From Paenibacillus endophyticus (GTDB taxonomy: Bacteria; Bacillota; Bacilli; Paenibacillales; Paenibacillaceae): a stretch of DNA of 64,000 nt. Each line of letters begins with the position of its first letter. Within the stretch, counting starts at the first letter, position 1. A model generated the notes under the pieces. The model ran no database searches. It was not told where the DNA came from and saw nothing but the letters and a program-made list of their open reading frames with translations. Positions 9,275 through 19,147 of this stretch are shown one piece after another. The position numbers were made by a program, and so were the translations under genes. The DNA lies in the NCBI RefSeq assembly GCF_014192395.1, contig NZ_JACHXW010000005.1, positions 186,001-250,000 on the forward strand, read 5' to 3'.

Positions 9275-11151
9275 ATCCGGTAATCCACCCCTTTATAACG
9301 GTTAGAGGAAAAAGCAGCGAGGTCAGCCATCGGGTTAGTCTTAGGAGCCATTGAAGCGCCATCGGTCTCCTCCGGCTTCATGATAGTTTCCTTAGGCAAA
9401 GGAGTTGTGCGCAGTGACAGCAACTGATACCCTGCGTCTTGAATGCTGCTCGCAATCTCCCCTCGCGATGACTCTGCAAGAGCTGCGATCGCTGGATGAT
9501 CGTTCCAAATATTAAGGCTTACAATTTTGTCCATTACATTCACATCGACCATCGTATTGCCCAGTGTATTCATCGACAAATTGAACAACAGCCTGCAATT
9601 TGATGAGTCCAGCTCTCCTTTGCGTCCTCGTCTTGTCTGAATATGGACAGATGCAGTCTGTTTGCCGTCAGGACTGTTAAGCGGTATAAACATGGTCACA
9701 TGAGTGAGCACCGAGTTGTTTCGTTCAGGCGTCAACAACAGCTGCTGACCAGTTATTTGCTGCACGAGCTGCTGCGCAGTTTCCTTTATCGCAGGCGGTG
9801 TACTATCTGATGAAACCAACGCGAGTAGAGCGCTCTTTAACGATTCTTGCTGCGCCGGCGGTGAACCATCGGGTGCTTGTAAGCTGTCAGCAAGGACTGA
9901 AACTACAGCCGCGGCTGTCCGTTCAACCACATTTCTGCTGTCAATGGCTCTGCCTTGCTGCTGTTCTGCCGACATATCCGTTTCGCTTGTTACTGATTGT
10001 AAAAGTTTGGAAGCAGAAGCTTCCAGGCTCCCATCGTCAGCTATCTGCGGCGTGACAATATGCGAAGCAGCGGCATTTTGAATCGTAGCAGACTGCCTCG
10101 CTGTTTCTCCCGAAGATGTCTGAGACGTAAATTCAGCGGGATTTGCTGCTTGTGCTGGATTTGCAACGGGCTGCTGCTTCTGCGAATCGCTTGCTACTGC
10201 TTTGGCAAGCTGAAGCTCGTGATCAACGCCCATCCACTTCATCATTTGGCCAAGCCAGTTCGGTTGATTGTTTGCCGCTTTTATGGTCTGTGGAAGTGTA
10301 TCATCTGCTGCTGAAGCAGCACCTATCTGTCTGGCAGTTGCCGCAGCTGCCTGATGCTGTATTTCTGTCTTGCCATTCGGCGCTGCTTGCTGCTTCCCCG
10401 TCAGCAAGCCTAAAGCGGCATCATCCACGCTGTTGGAAGCCTGGGAAGCCTGATTACCGGCAGTTGCCCCCCTCAGCAGCTCCATCCCTTCATTTAGAAG
10501 CACCTGCACCCGAGCAGCAGCTTGGTTGACAGGCTTGTTTTCACTTGTTTCTGCATCAGAATCACTAACATGTGCCGATAGCTGCATCTGCAGCGTATCC
10601 AGCAGCTCATGGGCACTGCGCCCAAACATCACCTGCTGCATAGCTCCGATTGTCGCGCCTGTCATTGGCAAGCCGCGCTTGTACGTTGCGGCAGCGGACT
10701 GCATCCACTGCTCCGCATCCCCATCGGGAGGCATCGCTGCGGCAGCCTGCTGGAATGCCTGTGCCACGTCCCGGTTCAGAATCAAACCTTCTTTGCGTAA
10801 TTCCTTTACAATTTGGGCTGCCCATTTCTGCTCTGGCAAAGCGAGCTGCTTCGCCCACTCCTTGAAGGTATCCTCCGGCAAGCCTACCTGTCCGGGCTCA
10901 ACCGGCTTCAGCATCACGAGCGCTCCGCTAGACTGCGGCTGTACCTGAAGCATGGCCGTTTGACCTACCTGCATAGGAATCTCCAGCTTCGCCCGTACCT
11001 GTACGCCGTTAATTTGAATAAGCGCTTCATTGTTTTCCATAACCTGCAGGACCACGCCGCGTACAACCTGACCGACCTTGAGCTCTACCGCTCTTGTATC
11101 TGAACCAGATGCTTCACCCAAGAAGCTTCTCATCATTTGACTTATGTTCAT
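9271..11151 (-). CDS. FliK-like C-terminal domain protein (YlqG-like)
   Basis: A 626-residue protein of unclear function. The middle (about residues 130-470) is low in complexity, rich in Ala, Gln and Ser, and probably unfolded. The C-terminal part (about 490-600: VTMFIPLNSPDGKQTASVHI, then LFNLSMNTLGNTMVDVNV) resembles the FliK hook-length control C-terminal domain. Together with its FlhB-like neighbour it resembles a stripped-down piece of the flagellar export length-control pair, although no flagellar genes are nearby. GGAGG lies upstream of the ATG. Confidence 0.75.
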   Translation of the reverse strand: MNISQMMRSFLGEASGSDTRAVELKVGQVVRGVVLQVMENNEALIQINGVQVRAKLEIPMQVGQTAMLQVQPQSSGALVMLKPVEPGQVGLPEDTFKEWAKQLALPEQKWAAQIVKELRKEGLILNRDVAQAFQQAAAAMPPDGDAEQWMQSAAATYKRGLPMTGATIGAMQQVMFGRSAHELLDTLQMQLSAHVSDSDAETSENKPVNQAAARVQVLLNEGMELLRGATAGNQASQASNSVDDAALGLLTGKQQAAPNGKTEIQHQAAAATARQIGAASAADDTLPQTIKAANNQPNWLGQMMKWMGVDHELQLAKAVASDSQKQQPVANPAQAANPAEFTSQTSSGETARQSATIQNAAASHIVTPQIADDGSLEASASKLLQSVTSETDMSAEQQQGRAIDSRNVVERTAAAVVSVLADSLQAPDGSPPAQQESLKSALLALVSSDSTPPAIKETAQQLVQQITGQQLLLTPERNNSVLTHVTMFIPLNSPDGKQTASVHIQTRRGRKGELDSSNCRLLFNLSMNTLGNTMVDVNVMDKIVSLNIWNDHPAIAALAESSRGEIASSIQDAGYQLLSLRTTPLPKETIMKPEETDGASMAPKTNPMADLAAFSSNRYKGVDYRI

Positions 11152-11305
11152 CTGTTCATCCGCCTCCGCTGCAATAGCGCCTAATTGCGCTCCTGTTAAG
11201 CGCTGATTATTATGTACAATCCTATCACTCGACTGCGTAAACCCATAACGCTTATATCGGTCAATCCTGCAAAAGCATGAAGCGATTTATGGTTTAAATT
11301 TGCGA

Positions 11306-11372
11306 TAAAAAAATAACGTTCAATCATAGCGCCAGGCATTCTTTGCCAAGCGAATCTGATCGAACGTTATTT
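11306..11372 (-). terminator. Terminator downstream of rnhB
   Basis: On the minus strand, AATAACGTTCGATCA pairs with TGATTGAACGTTATT across a long, partly paired loop and is followed by a T-run. It starts 16 bases after the rnhB stop and so separates rnhB from ylqG. Confidence 0.8.
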
Positions 11373-11387
11373 GTTTCCAATCCTATG

Positions 11388-12002
11388 TTAAAAAAGGGAA
11401 AGCTGTTCCTCACTGAATAAGTTGCCAAGAAACGATTTGCGATGCAACGGGCTTGGCCCGTTCTCGAGCAGCCGTTCACGGTGCAGCTTCGTTGCGTAAC
11501 CTTTGTGTATCGCTATTCCGTATGCAGGATATTCCTGCTCCCATTCCGCCTTGCAGAGCCTATCTCTCGTCACCTTCGCGACTATCGATGCTGCCGCAAT
11601 CGTTTGGCTTGTTGCATCGCCTTTGATAATGGATTGCTGAGGCAATGCAATATCCACTTTCTCTGCATCTATCAGCAAATAATCGGGAGAAATCTGCAGC
11701 GTTTCCACAGCAACCTTCATGGCAAGCCTAGCCGCTTGCTTAATGTTGATTCGGTCAACTGTCTCAGCATCAACGCGAGCGGCTGACCAAGCGACACACT
11801 CCTGCAAAATAATATCATAAAGCTGCTCGCGTTTTTTCTCCGAAAGCTTCTTTGAATCATTGACGCCATCAATAATGAGCCCTGGCGGCAAAATGACAGC
11901 AGCTGCCACGACATCTCCGAACAGGCAGCCTCGTCCCACTTCGTCTACCCCGGCTAATGCTTGATAACCTTCTTGCCATAACGACTGTTCGTACTGCAGC
12001 AC
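11388..12002 (-). CDS. rnhB: Ribonuclease HII
   Basis: RNase HII removes ribonucleotides from DNA and RNA-DNA hybrids. The metal-binding start GVDEVGRGCLFGDVV is at residues 18-32. DSKKLSEKKRE and the third carboxylate region (LLIDAEKVD) follow, with GDATSQTIAAASIVAKVTRD further on. Length is 204 residues. The GTG start has GGGGGAA six bases upstream. It lies directly after rbgA, a conserved Firmicutes pair. Confidence 0.95.
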   Translation of the reverse strand: MLQYEQSLWQEGYQALAGVDEVGRGCLFGDVVAAAVILPPGLIIDGVNDSKKLSEKKREQLYDIILQECVAWSAARVDAETVDRINIKQAARLAMKVAVETLQISPDYLLIDAEKVDIALPQQSIIKGDATSQTIAAASIVAKVTRDRLCKAEWEQEYPAYGIAIHKGYATKLHRERLLENGPSPLHRKSFLGNLFSEEQLSLF

Positions 12003-12023
12003 GTTACGTTCCCCCGTTTCACA

Positions 12024-12890
12024 TCAATAAGGTGGAGCTTCCAGCGTAATGCGCCCCAGCTTACCTGAACGCAAATCCCGTAGAATAATGCCGGACGTTT
12101 TTTCCAGATCAACAAGTCCCCCACTTACAAGACAGCCTCGTCTGCGACCGATATCCTCCATTACGCGAACGATCTCATCCGAATCCGATACATCCTTCGG
12201 AGGCGTTTCAAGCTCGTAGCGCTCTTTCATATTCGGCCAATAGCGGTCCACCAGCTCCCGCATTGCAAAAAAAGCAATATCATCCACGTTTAGGATCTGC
12301 TCTCTAATCGCACCTGTCATAGCAAGACGGTAGCCGACCAGTTCATCCTCGAACTTAGGCCAAAGAATGCCCGGCGTGTCCAAAAGCTCCATCTCCGTAC
12401 CGATCTTTATCCATTGCTGACCCTTAGTTACGCCAGGGCGGTCACCAGTCAGCGCAATTGCACGGCCGGCGAGCTTATTAATAAGTGTCGACTTCCCTAC
12501 GTTCGGAATGCCGACAATAAGACCGCGAATCGCACGCGGATTAATTCCTTTATTAATCTGGCGGGCGATTTTCTCATGCAAAATCTGCTTCGCCTTCATC
12601 GGAACTTCATTGACCTTCGTACCCGTCGATGAATCAATAGCGATGGACTCATGCCCTTCATTGCGGAAGTATGCCATCCATTGTTCCGTAGTCTTGGGAT
12701 CGGCCAAGTCTGATTTATTCAAAACAATCAGCCTAGGCTTTCCATTCAAAATTTCCTCTATCATCGGATTGCGGCTTGATAGCGGAACTCGAGCATCCAA
12801 CAGTTCGATGGCAAGATCGATTAGTTTTAGCTTTTCTTGTATTTGCCGTTTCGCCCGTGTCATATGACCCGGGAACCATTGAATGGTCAT
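12024..12890 (-). CDS. rbgA: Ribosome biogenesis GTPase RbgA (YlqF)
   Basis: RbgA is a circularly permuted GTPase needed for late 50S assembly. The G motifs appear in permuted order: NKSD (G4) near residue 59, then [14 protein letters not shown] (G1) near 128, then DTPG (G3) near 172. The N-terminal [15 protein letters not shown] is the family signature. Length 288 is normal. GAGGTGAG precedes the ATG. It lies between lepB and rnhB in the rplS-lepB-rbgA-rnhB cluster. Confidence 0.96.
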   Translation of the reverse strand: MTIQWFPGHMTRAKRQIQEKLKLIDLAIELLDARVPLSSRNPMIEEILNGKPRLIVLNKSDLADPKTTEQWMAYFRNEGHESIAIDSSTGTKVNEVPMKAKQILHEKIARQINKGINPRAIRGLIVGIPNVGKSTLINKLAGRAIALTGDRPGVTKGQQWIKIGTEMELLDTPGILWPKFEDELVGYRLAMTGAIREQILNVDDIAFFAMRELVDRYWPNMKERYELETPPKDVSDSDEIVRVMEDIGRRRGCLVSGGLVDLEKTSGIILRDLRSGKLGRITLEAPPY

Positions 12891-12903
12891 TTACTCACTC
12901 ACC

Positions 12904-13605
12904 TCATTTAGTCCAGTGCTTAATAAATTCCAGCTTGTTCAGCGGCCAGAAAATTATATCTGCCCGGCCTACAATTTCTTTGTCGGAAACAAAACCGATG
13001 ACCCTGCTGTCCGTACTGTCGCTGCGATTATCGCCAAGTGCAAAAATCGTGTCTTCCGGAACAACAAGATCCGCTACGTCGGATGTCGCTCCTTTTTCAT
13101 TATAAAGCTGGCCATTGGCATGAGCCGCCTCAATGGCTTCCTTAAGATATGGCTCGTCTATTTTTTTATCATTAATGTACAGGTCATCGCCGTCAAGCTT
13201 GATTTTGTCGCCAGGAACGCCGATAACACGCTTAATGAACTTGCGGCCTTGCTCAGGCACATCGAATACAACAACTTCCCCAAACTTCGGCTCGCGGATG
13301 GAATACAAAATTTTGTTTACAATCAATCGCTCGCCCGTCTCAAAGTTTGGCTGCATGGAAGGACCGTCAACAATAAAAGGCGAGAACAAAAACTGGCGTA
13401 TTAGAAATACGAGAACGACAGCTATTACTAATGCTTTGATCCATTCTACGATTTCCTTGTAAGCTCCACCCTGTTTCCTAGCGCCGGAAGCGTGGGCTGC
13501 TGAGCGATTTGGTATATTTTGCTCGTTATCCGCAAGATTCTGCGTATCCTTCACATCTTGATCATTGCCATTGACCGGTTCGTCATTACGCTGCTGAGAG
13601 TCCAC
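12904..13605 (-). CDS. lepB: Signal peptidase I
   Basis: A membrane-anchored serine protease that removes Sec signal peptides. The N-terminal 50 residues are polar and cytoplasmic, followed by one membrane segment (about residues 55-77). The catalytic Ser is S83 in DGPSMQP, the general-base Lys is K125 in IKRVIGVPGD, and the box GDNRSDSTDSR is near the end. Length 233 is somewhat long for a Sip-type protein because of the N-terminal tail. GTG start with AAGAAGG upstream. Confidence 0.95.
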   Translation of the reverse strand: MDSQQRNDEPVNGNDQDVKDTQNLADNEQNIPNRSAAHASGARKQGGAYKEIVEWIKALVIAVVLVFLIRQFLFSPFIVDGPSMQPNFETGERLIVNKILYSIREPKFGEVVVFDVPEQGRKFIKRVIGVPGDKIKLDGDDLYINDKKIDEPYLKEAIEAAHANGQLYNEKGATSDVADLVVPEDTIFALGDNRSDSTDSRVIGFVSDKEIVGRADIIFWPLNKLEFIKHWTK

Positions 13606-13660
13606 TCTGCTCGCCTTCTTCCCATATGCTGTAATATGTAAACGACCTTTAGAAATAACG

Positions 13661-13687
13661 AAAAGGAGCTTGTTTGCGCAAGCCCCT
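13661..13687 (-). terminator. Terminator of rplS
   Basis: On the minus strand AGGGGCTTG pairs with CAAGCTCCT around CGCAAA, followed by TTTTCGTT. It lies 15 bases after the rplS stop, ahead of lepB. Confidence 0.75.
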
Positions 13688-13701
13688 CTTGTCGTTTGTT
13701 C

Positions 13702-14043
13702 TTAACGAATTTCTTTAATACGAGCAGCTTTTCCGCGAAGACTACGTAGGTAGTACAATTTCGCGCGACGTACTTTACCACGGCGAGCCACTTCGATTTT
13801 TTCGATTTTAGGCGAGTTAAGCGGGAAAGTTCTTTCCACACCAACACCGTAGGAAATTTTACGCACTGTAAAAGTTTCGCTGATTCCACCGCCGCGACGT
13901 TTAATTACAACGCCCTCGAACAATTGGATACGCTCACGAGTTCCCTCGATAACTTTTACATGAACTTTTAGCGTGTCACCAGGACGAAAGTTCGGTAGAC
14001 CTTGGCGCAGGTTTTCTTGCGCAATTGTTTGCAAAAGATTCAT
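13702..14043 (-). CDS. rplS: 50S ribosomal protein L19
   Basis: L19 sits at the 30S-50S interface. The sequence has [27 protein letters not shown] and [13 protein letters not shown], all typical. I use the ATG at 14043 (113 residues) because GGAAGGAG lies just upstream; a frame extension of 6 residues begins inside that ribosome site. The roughly 120 bases upstream could hold an L19 autoregulatory leader, but I could not identify one with confidence. Confidence 0.97.
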   Translation of the reverse strand: MNLLQTIAQENLRQGLPNFRPGDTLKVHVKVIEGTRERIQLFEGVVIKRRGGGISETFTVRKISYGVGVERTFPLNSPKIEKIEVARRGKVRRAKLYYLRSLRGKAARIKEIR

Positions 14044-14243
14044 TTGATTCACTCCTTCCACATAGACGTTCTTATAAGCTCACCGAATTCCTCTGAACCG
14101 GATCATCGCTGATAGCGGACCGTCCGACTTTACGAACAACATTAGAAATTTTACCATAGCTCGCCCAATAATACAATACGATTTTTTATTCCTTTTTCAT
14201 GTATACTGAAATATGACAAACACCGACAGAAGAGGTGACCAAT

Positions 14244-15659
14244 TTGCACCAATCGTTTACGTTCATTTCAGCGATTAAAAAAGGGGGTAAAATTGCAGTC
14301 TTACTATTATTGGCTCTGTCAGCTCCCTCTCGCATTTTCGCGGAGACGACATCTTTTAAAGATATAAACGGACATTGGGCCGGCTCCTATATTACTTGGG
14401 CAGTTGACCAAAAGCTCGCAAAAGGCTATGGGGACGGATTTTTCAAACCGAATAACCTCGTAAACGAAGCTGAGTTTTTGGCTATGCTGCTCCGAACTTA
14501 TAGCTTGGTTAACGAAACCTCTGCTTCTGGCGCTGCCTGGTCGAAACCTTACTACGAATACGCCAACAGTCACGGCTGGCCGCTTAGCCCCGTACAGCAA
14601 GCCAAGGAGTTCAGACGAAGCCAAGCCGCATTGCTGCTCGCATCTGCCGCAACCGGACAAGCTTTCACGGAAAATGGCGCCATTCAATGGCTGCTTGACG
14701 AGAAAATATCAAACGGGCGTACCTCTGCAACGGTTGCCGGTTTTATTCCTAGCGGCAAACTAACCCGCGCTGAAGCATTAACCTTCTTTTATAACCTGAA
14801 GCAGCACTCGAATAAATTGTCCGACAAAAAAATTGTAAAGACGGTCGATTCTCTTGGCGGCATCGCGCTTAACGACTCGCTTGAGAAGCTCCAGAAGGCG
14901 CTTGGCAAGCCTGAACGGATTGATTTGAGTGAATATAGCTTCGCTTGGCATATCTATCACAATCCCGATTACAGCCACTACATGATGTTCGGCGTTCAGA
15001 ACGCGCGTGTCGTCGCACTTTTCTCAAATGCGAGCGACGACTGGACGAGCACATCCGGGATTAAAATCGGACAAACGATTGAAAATGCCAAAAAGCTAGC
15101 TAAAAGCGCAACAAACGTTGTGCTTAAAGATGACTATTATGCTTTTACTTCAGGCAATGAGCGAATGACTTTATTTTATGACAAACAGGACGCTAATAAA
15201 ATTTCAGGCATACTTCGCATGAAGCAATCGATTGCTAGTCCGCTCAAATCAGCTTATACAGACAAGCTTGCGGCCGCACAGGAGCAGCAGCTCTTTGACC
15301 TTGCAAACGCAGAACGTGCTGTACGAGACATTCCGCTGCTGGAATGGGACAAGCTAGCAGCCTCATCCGCCCGCAGTCATAGCGAGGATATGAAGAAACG
15401 CGACTTTTTTGACCATATCAATCCCAGCGGTTCTTCTCCGTTTGACCGAATGAAAGCTAAAGGGGTCAACTATCATCAAGCGGCCGAGAATATTGCAGCC
15501 GGTTATCCAGGCAGTATCCACGCCCATTATGGCTGGCTGAACTCCAAATCCGGACATCGCGAGACCTTGCTGGACAGCAAGCTTACGAAGCTTGGTACCG
15601 GAGTCGCCGTTGGCGGCAGCTATCAAGTCTATTATACCCAAAACTTCTATACGCCATAA
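14244..15659 (+). CDS. Secreted SLH-domain and CAP-domain protein
   Basis: An extracellular protein of unknown function. A signal peptide (KIAVLLLLALSAPSRIFAE) is followed by SLH-like repeats (FKDINGHWAGSYITWAVDQ and following, about residues 35-190) that would bind cell-wall polymer. A CAP-associated domain spans about 200-330. The C-terminal CAP/SCP-PR1 domain (about 345-470) contains LANAERAV, ARSHSEDMKKRDFFDH and AAENIAAGYP. The last domain resembles YkwD-type proteins. I prefer the TTG at 14244 because AGAGGTGA is correctly spaced; the in-frame GTG at 14235 lies inside that site. It interrupts a minus-strand block as a single-gene unit. Confidence 0.85.
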   Translation: MHQSFTFISAIKKGGKIAVLLLLALSAPSRIFAETTSFKDINGHWAGSYITWAVDQKLAKGYGDGFFKPNNLVNEAEFLAMLLRTYSLVNETSASGAAWSKPYYEYANSHGWPLSPVQQAKEFRRSQAALLLASAATGQAFTENGAIQWLLDEKISNGRTSATVAGFIPSGKLTRAEALTFFYNLKQHSNKLSDKKIVKTVDSLGGIALNDSLEKLQKALGKPERIDLSEYSFAWHIYHNPDYSHYMMFGVQNARVVALFSNASDDWTSTSGIKIGQTIENAKKLAKSATNVVLKDDYYAFTSGNERMTLFYDKQDANKISGILRMKQSIASPLKSAYTDKLAAAQEQQLFDLANAERAVRDIPLLEWDKLAASSARSHSEDMKKRDFFDHINPSGSSPFDRMKAKGVNYHQAAENIAAGYPGSIHAHYGWLNSKSGHRETLLDSKLTKLGTGVAVGGSYQVYYTQNFYTP

Positions 15660-15684
15660 TCATGCTTCTTAAAAAAGAACAAAC

Positions 15685-15716
15685 GAAAGCCGCAACGGAC
15701 TACCGCTGCGGCTTTC
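15685..15716. terminator. Bidirectional terminator, CAP gene / trmD
   Basis: GAAAGCCGCA pairs with TGCGGCTTTC. On the minus strand it is followed by GTTTGTTCTTTTTT, so it ends the trmD operon; on the plus strand it ends the CAP gene. Confidence 0.8.
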
Positions 15717-15743
15717 ACTTATATTCGCAATTGTTTATCAATC

Positions 15744-16487
15744 TTATTGAGGCGCTCTTTGCTTCCGCCGAGCCGTCAGCCATCTGCGCTCCTTATCGGT
15801 AAGCTCCGCACTTTCCAATAGATCAGGACGTCGCTCTTGCGTTCGGATAAGGGATTGCTCACGACGCCACACTTCAATATTGGCGTGATGTCCGGAAATG
15901 AGTACATCCGGAACCGCCCAGCCGCGGAATTCTGCCGGACGTGTATAATGAGGATGCTCAAGCAGCCCCGTGCTGTACGAATCTGTCACAGCTGAAGTTT
16001 CATTGCCAAGAACGCCTGGCAGCAGCCTTACCACGCTATCAATGATTACCATAGCCGGTATTTCCCCGCCCGTAAGCACATAATCGCCAATGGAGAGCTC
16101 GTCCGTGACAAGATGCTCACGTATACGCTCATCATAGCCTTCATAGTGTCCGCAAATAAGCACGATATGCTCCTCTTTTGCCAGCTCCTCAGCCTTTTGC
16201 TGCGTAAATTGCGCACCTTGCGGGCATAGCAGGATCACACGCGGTTTAATGGCCTCGTCCAGCTTCAGATCCTCTACAGCCGCAAAGACGGGCTCAGGCT
16301 TCAAAACCATGCCGCCCCCCCCGCCATAAGGGTAATCATCAACCGTATTATGTTTATTCCCCGAATAGGCACGGAAGTTGATCGCTTGCGGTGTAACAAG
16401 TCCCTTTTCTTTTGCTTTCCCTAGAATGCTAGCGTTGAACACGCCTTCGAACATTTCCGGAAATAACGTTAGCACATCTATTTTCAT
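15744..16487 (-). CDS. trmD: tRNA (guanine-37-N1)-methyltransferase
   Basis: TrmD methylates G37 next to the anticodon and prevents frameshifting. It is a SPOUT-class knotted enzyme: [13 protein letters not shown] at the start, [26 protein letters not shown] and [11 protein letters not shown], which together form the SAM-binding knot. Length is 247. It starts 3 bases after the rimM stop, so they are co-translated. Confidence 0.97.
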   Translation of the reverse strand: MKIDVLTLFPEMFEGVFNASILGKAKEKGLVTPQAINFRAYSGNKHNTVDDYPYGGGGGMVLKPEPVFAAVEDLKLDEAIKPRVILLCPQGAQFTQQKAEELAKEEHIVLICGHYEGYDERIREHLVTDELSIGDYVLTGGEIPAMVIIDSVVRLLPGVLGNETSAVTDSYSTGLLEHPHYTRPAEFRGWAVPDVLISGHHANIEVWRREQSLIRTQERRPDLLESAELTDKERRWLTARRKQRAPQ

Positions 16488-16490
16488 TCC

Positions 16491-17015
16491 CTAAATCAAT
16501 CCTTCCATCAAATGGACCGTCACTATTTTCTCTTTCTTATCTACTTTTAGCAGAACGTCATCTATTACGGGAATAAGAAGCTGTTTGCCGGAACCTTTGG
16601 GACGGTCGACAACCCAGACATCATTGGCGCCTGGACTTAATATTTCGGATATAACGCCTAGTTCGTCTCCTTCTTCGGAGAAAACGCGACAGCCGATAAT
16701 CTCATGATAATAATATTCGCCTTCATCCAGCTCAAGCTGCTTGTCCGCAGATACCTTCAACGTCCAGCCTTTGTATTTCTCGACCTGATTAATATCAGTG
16801 AAGCCTTCAAGCTTCAATATGTATACGTTTTTGTTCGCACGAGAGTTGATAATCTTCACTTCCAGCGAAGCCCCAGATTCCTCATTCAGCATGAGCAGCG
16901 TGCTTCCAGCAGCGAAACGTTCCTCAGCGAAATCAGTTTGCGATAATATTTTGAGTTCTCCGCGTATGCCGTGCGTATTCACAACCTTGCCAACCGTAAA
17001 CCACTTCTCGTTCAT
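16491..17015 (-). CDS. rimM: 16S rRNA processing protein RimM
   Basis: RimM binds S19 and helps 30S head maturation. The N-terminal domain starts WFTVGKVVNTHGIRGELK. The C-terminal PRC-barrel includes YYYHEIIGCRV and VWVVDRPKGSGKQLLIPVI. The ATG at 17015 gives 174 residues, the family norm, with GAAGGG about 9 bases upstream; in-frame starts further upstream have no ribosome site. A gap of about 167 bases separates it from khpA. Confidence 0.95.
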   Translation of the reverse strand: MNEKWFTVGKVVNTHGIRGELKILSQTDFAEERFAAGSTLLMLNEESGASLEVKIINSRANKNVYILKLEGFTDINQVEKYKGWTLKVSADKQLELDEGEYYYHEIIGCRVFSEEGDELGVISEILSPGANDVWVVDRPKGSGKQLLIPVIDDVLLKVDKKEKIVTVHLMEGLI

Positions 17016-17182
17016 AACAACCAGCCCTTCATTTGTATGTATGTTCATTATACATGCAAAAACGACTTCGTTCCATGGCAAGGGGACGAAGTCGTTTCGT
17101 TAAGCGGAGAGTACCTGCAGCATCTGCATTTGCATAGAAAAAAGACTAGGACGTTGATCCTAGCCTTTCTCCCCTACGTGCA

Positions 17183-17413
17183 TCATGACATAATGTCGAC
17201 GATGACGCGCTTTTGCGATTTGACGGAAGCAGAAGTCACTACCGTACGCATCGCTTTCGCTATGCGTCCCTGTTTACCGATGATTTTACCGATATCCTCG
17301 GGGTGAACCGAAAGCTCGTATATCGTGCCACGGTCATCATCCTTCACATTGATTTGCACCTGATCAGGATGATCAACCAATGCCTTCGCTATGACAAGAA
17401 TCAATTCTTTCAT
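17183..17413 (-). CDS. khpA: KH-domain RNA-binding protein KhpA (YlqC)
   Basis: A 76-residue single KH domain protein that partners with KhpB/EloR in RNA binding in related Gram-positive bacteria. The GxxG loop is IIGKQGRIAKAMRTVV. It lies between rpsP and rimM, the conserved Firmicutes position. Confidence 0.94.
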   Translation of the reverse strand: MKELILVIAKALVDHPDQVQINVKDDDRGTIYELSVHPEDIGKIIGKQGRIAKAMRTVVTSASVKSQKRVIVDIMS

Positions 17414-17438
17414 CTCAAGGCCCTCCGCTGTTCAACAG

Positions 17439-17711
17439 TTATTTCTGTTGCTTAAGCTCATGGAACTTTTTAAGAACACCAGCTTTGGAAAGCAAGTCGC
17501 GAACGGTATCAGAAGCTTGTGCTCCTGTTTGCAACCATTTCAACGCTTTCTCTTCATCAATCTTAACTTGAGCCGGTTGTGCAACCGGGTTGTAAGTACC
17601 GATTTCTTCGATAAAACGTCCGTCACGCGGCGAACGGGAATCCGAAACGACTACGCGGTAAAATGGAGCTTTATGAGCACCAATTCTTTTCAAACGAATA
17701 CGTACTGCCAT
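17439..17711 (-). CDS. rpsP: 30S ribosomal protein S16
   Basis: S16 stabilises the 30S body. [19 protein letters not shown] and the [15 protein letters not shown] block are diagnostic. Length is 90. AAGGAGGTG precedes the ATG. It follows ffh by 33 bases and leads into khpA-rimM-trmD. Confidence 0.97.
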   Translation of the reverse strand: MAVRIRLKRIGAHKAPFYRVVVSDSRSPRDGRFIEEIGTYNPVAQPAQVKIDEEKALKWLQTGAQASDTVRDLLSKAGVLKKFHELKQQK

Positions 17712-17744
17712 GAAAATTCACCTCCTTCAAAGAGTAAACTACCG

Positions 17745-19121
17745 TTAAAACGGGAATTTCATATTTTTTCCGAGCATGCCCTTCAGGCCTTTTTTGCCGC
17801 CTTTTGGACCTTTCGGACCCATCATCGAAGAGAATTGCTTCATCATTTTTTTCATGTCGTCGAACTGCTTAATAAGGCGGTTAACCTCAACGATCGTTGT
17901 ACCGCTGCCGGCAGCAACACGCTTGCGCCTGCTGTGGTTAAGCAGCTCGGGCTTTTGCTTCTCCTCTTTCGTCATGGAGCGAACAATCGCCTCGACACGG
18001 CCGATTTGCTTCTCATCGACCTTCATATCCTTCATGCCCTTCATCTTGTTCATGCCGGGCAGCATATCCATAATTTGATCAAGCGGTCCCAGATTCCGGA
18101 CCTGCTCCATCTGCTCTAGGAAATCATCGAACGTAAATTCTGCCGTACGCATTTTACGTTCCATTTCCTTGGCTTTATCCGCATCGATATTCATCTGCGC
18201 TTTCTCGATCAAGGAGAGCATATCGCCCATGCCGAGAATACGTGAAGCCATACGCTCTGGGTGGAACGGCTCCAACGAGTCGATTTTCTCACCCATAGCC
18301 GCGAATTTAATCGGACAGCCTGTTACGGCTTTGACCGAAAGCGCCGCGCCGCCGCGTGTATCTCCGTCAAGCTTCGTAAGTACAACGCCCGTTAAGGCAA
18401 GCTGCTCATGAAAGCTTTGGGCGACGTTTACTGCGTCTTGGCCCGTCATTGCATCAACAACGAGCAGCACTTCGTCAGGCTTCGTTACCTGATGGATTTG
18501 CTTCAGCTCTTCCATCAGTTCTTCATCGATGTGCAGGCGGCCCGCTGTATCGATGATGACATAATCGTTGCCGTTCTCTTTCGCATGCTGGAGACCTGCA
18601 CGCGCAATTTCGACGGGAGAAGTCTGGTCACCCAAGGAGAATACCGGCGCATTGATTTGCTCGCCAAGCACCTGCAGCTGCTTGATGGCAGCTGGACGGT
18701 AAATGTCGCAGGCTATGAGAAGCGGCCGATTGTTGCTCTTCTGGAGCAGCTTGGCCAATTTCCCGGTCGTCGTTGTCTTACCGGCACCTTGCAAGCCCGC
18801 CATCATAATAACGGTTGGAGGCTTGTTTGCTTTCGCCAGCTTGCTCTGCGTACCGCCCATCAGCTCGGTTAGCTCTTTATTTACGATATCGATGACGACC
18901 ATGCCGGGCGTAAAGCTTTTGGATACATCCAACCCAATAGCCCGTTCCTTCACCTTCGCAATAAAGTCCTTCACGACTTTAAAGTTAACGTCTGCCTCAA
19001 GCAGCGCCAGACGCACCTCGCGCATTGCTTCGCTAACATCTTCTTCAGAAACCTTGCCTTTGCCCCTCAGCTTGCTGAACACATTTTGAAGCCGACTTGA
19101 TAAGCTCTCGAATGCTGCCAT
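17745..19121 (-). CDS. ffh: Signal recognition particle protein Ffh
   Basis: Ffh is the SRP GTPase that brings ribosomes to the membrane with FtsY. An N domain is followed by the G domain (GLQGAGKTTTTGKLA near residue 107, DTAGR, TKLDGDTRGGAAL). A Met-rich M domain (about 300-430: DMLPGMNKMKGMKDMKVD) binds 4.5S RNA and signal peptides. Length 458 is usual. GGAGGTGA precedes the ATG. It is preceded by ylxM as in Bacillus. Confidence 0.97.
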   Translation of the reverse strand: MAAFESLSSRLQNVFSKLRGKGKVSEEDVSEAMREVRLALLEADVNFKVVKDFIAKVKERAIGLDVSKSFTPGMVVIDIVNKELTELMGGTQSKLAKANKPPTVIMMAGLQGAGKTTTTGKLAKLLQKSNNRPLLIACDIYRPAAIKQLQVLGEQINAPVFSLGDQTSPVEIARAGLQHAKENGNDYVIIDTAGRLHIDEELMEELKQIHQVTKPDEVLLVVDAMTGQDAVNVAQSFHEQLALTGVVLTKLDGDTRGGAALSVKAVTGCPIKFAAMGEKIDSLEPFHPERMASRILGMGDMLSLIEKAQMNIDADKAKEMERKMRTAEFTFDDFLEQMEQVRNLGPLDQIMDMLPGMNKMKGMKDMKVDEKQIGRVEAIVRSMTKEEKQKPELLNHSRRKRVAAGSGTTIVEVNRLIKQFDDMKKMMKQFSSMMGPKGPKGGKKGLKGMLGKNMKFPF

Positions 19122-19147
19122 GTACCGTCACCTCCATTCATTATGTA

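Noticed and set aside
14062..14160. L19 autoregulatory leader upstream of rplS
   Set aside because: A leader is known in some Firmicutes, but I could not draw a convincing structure from this stretch.
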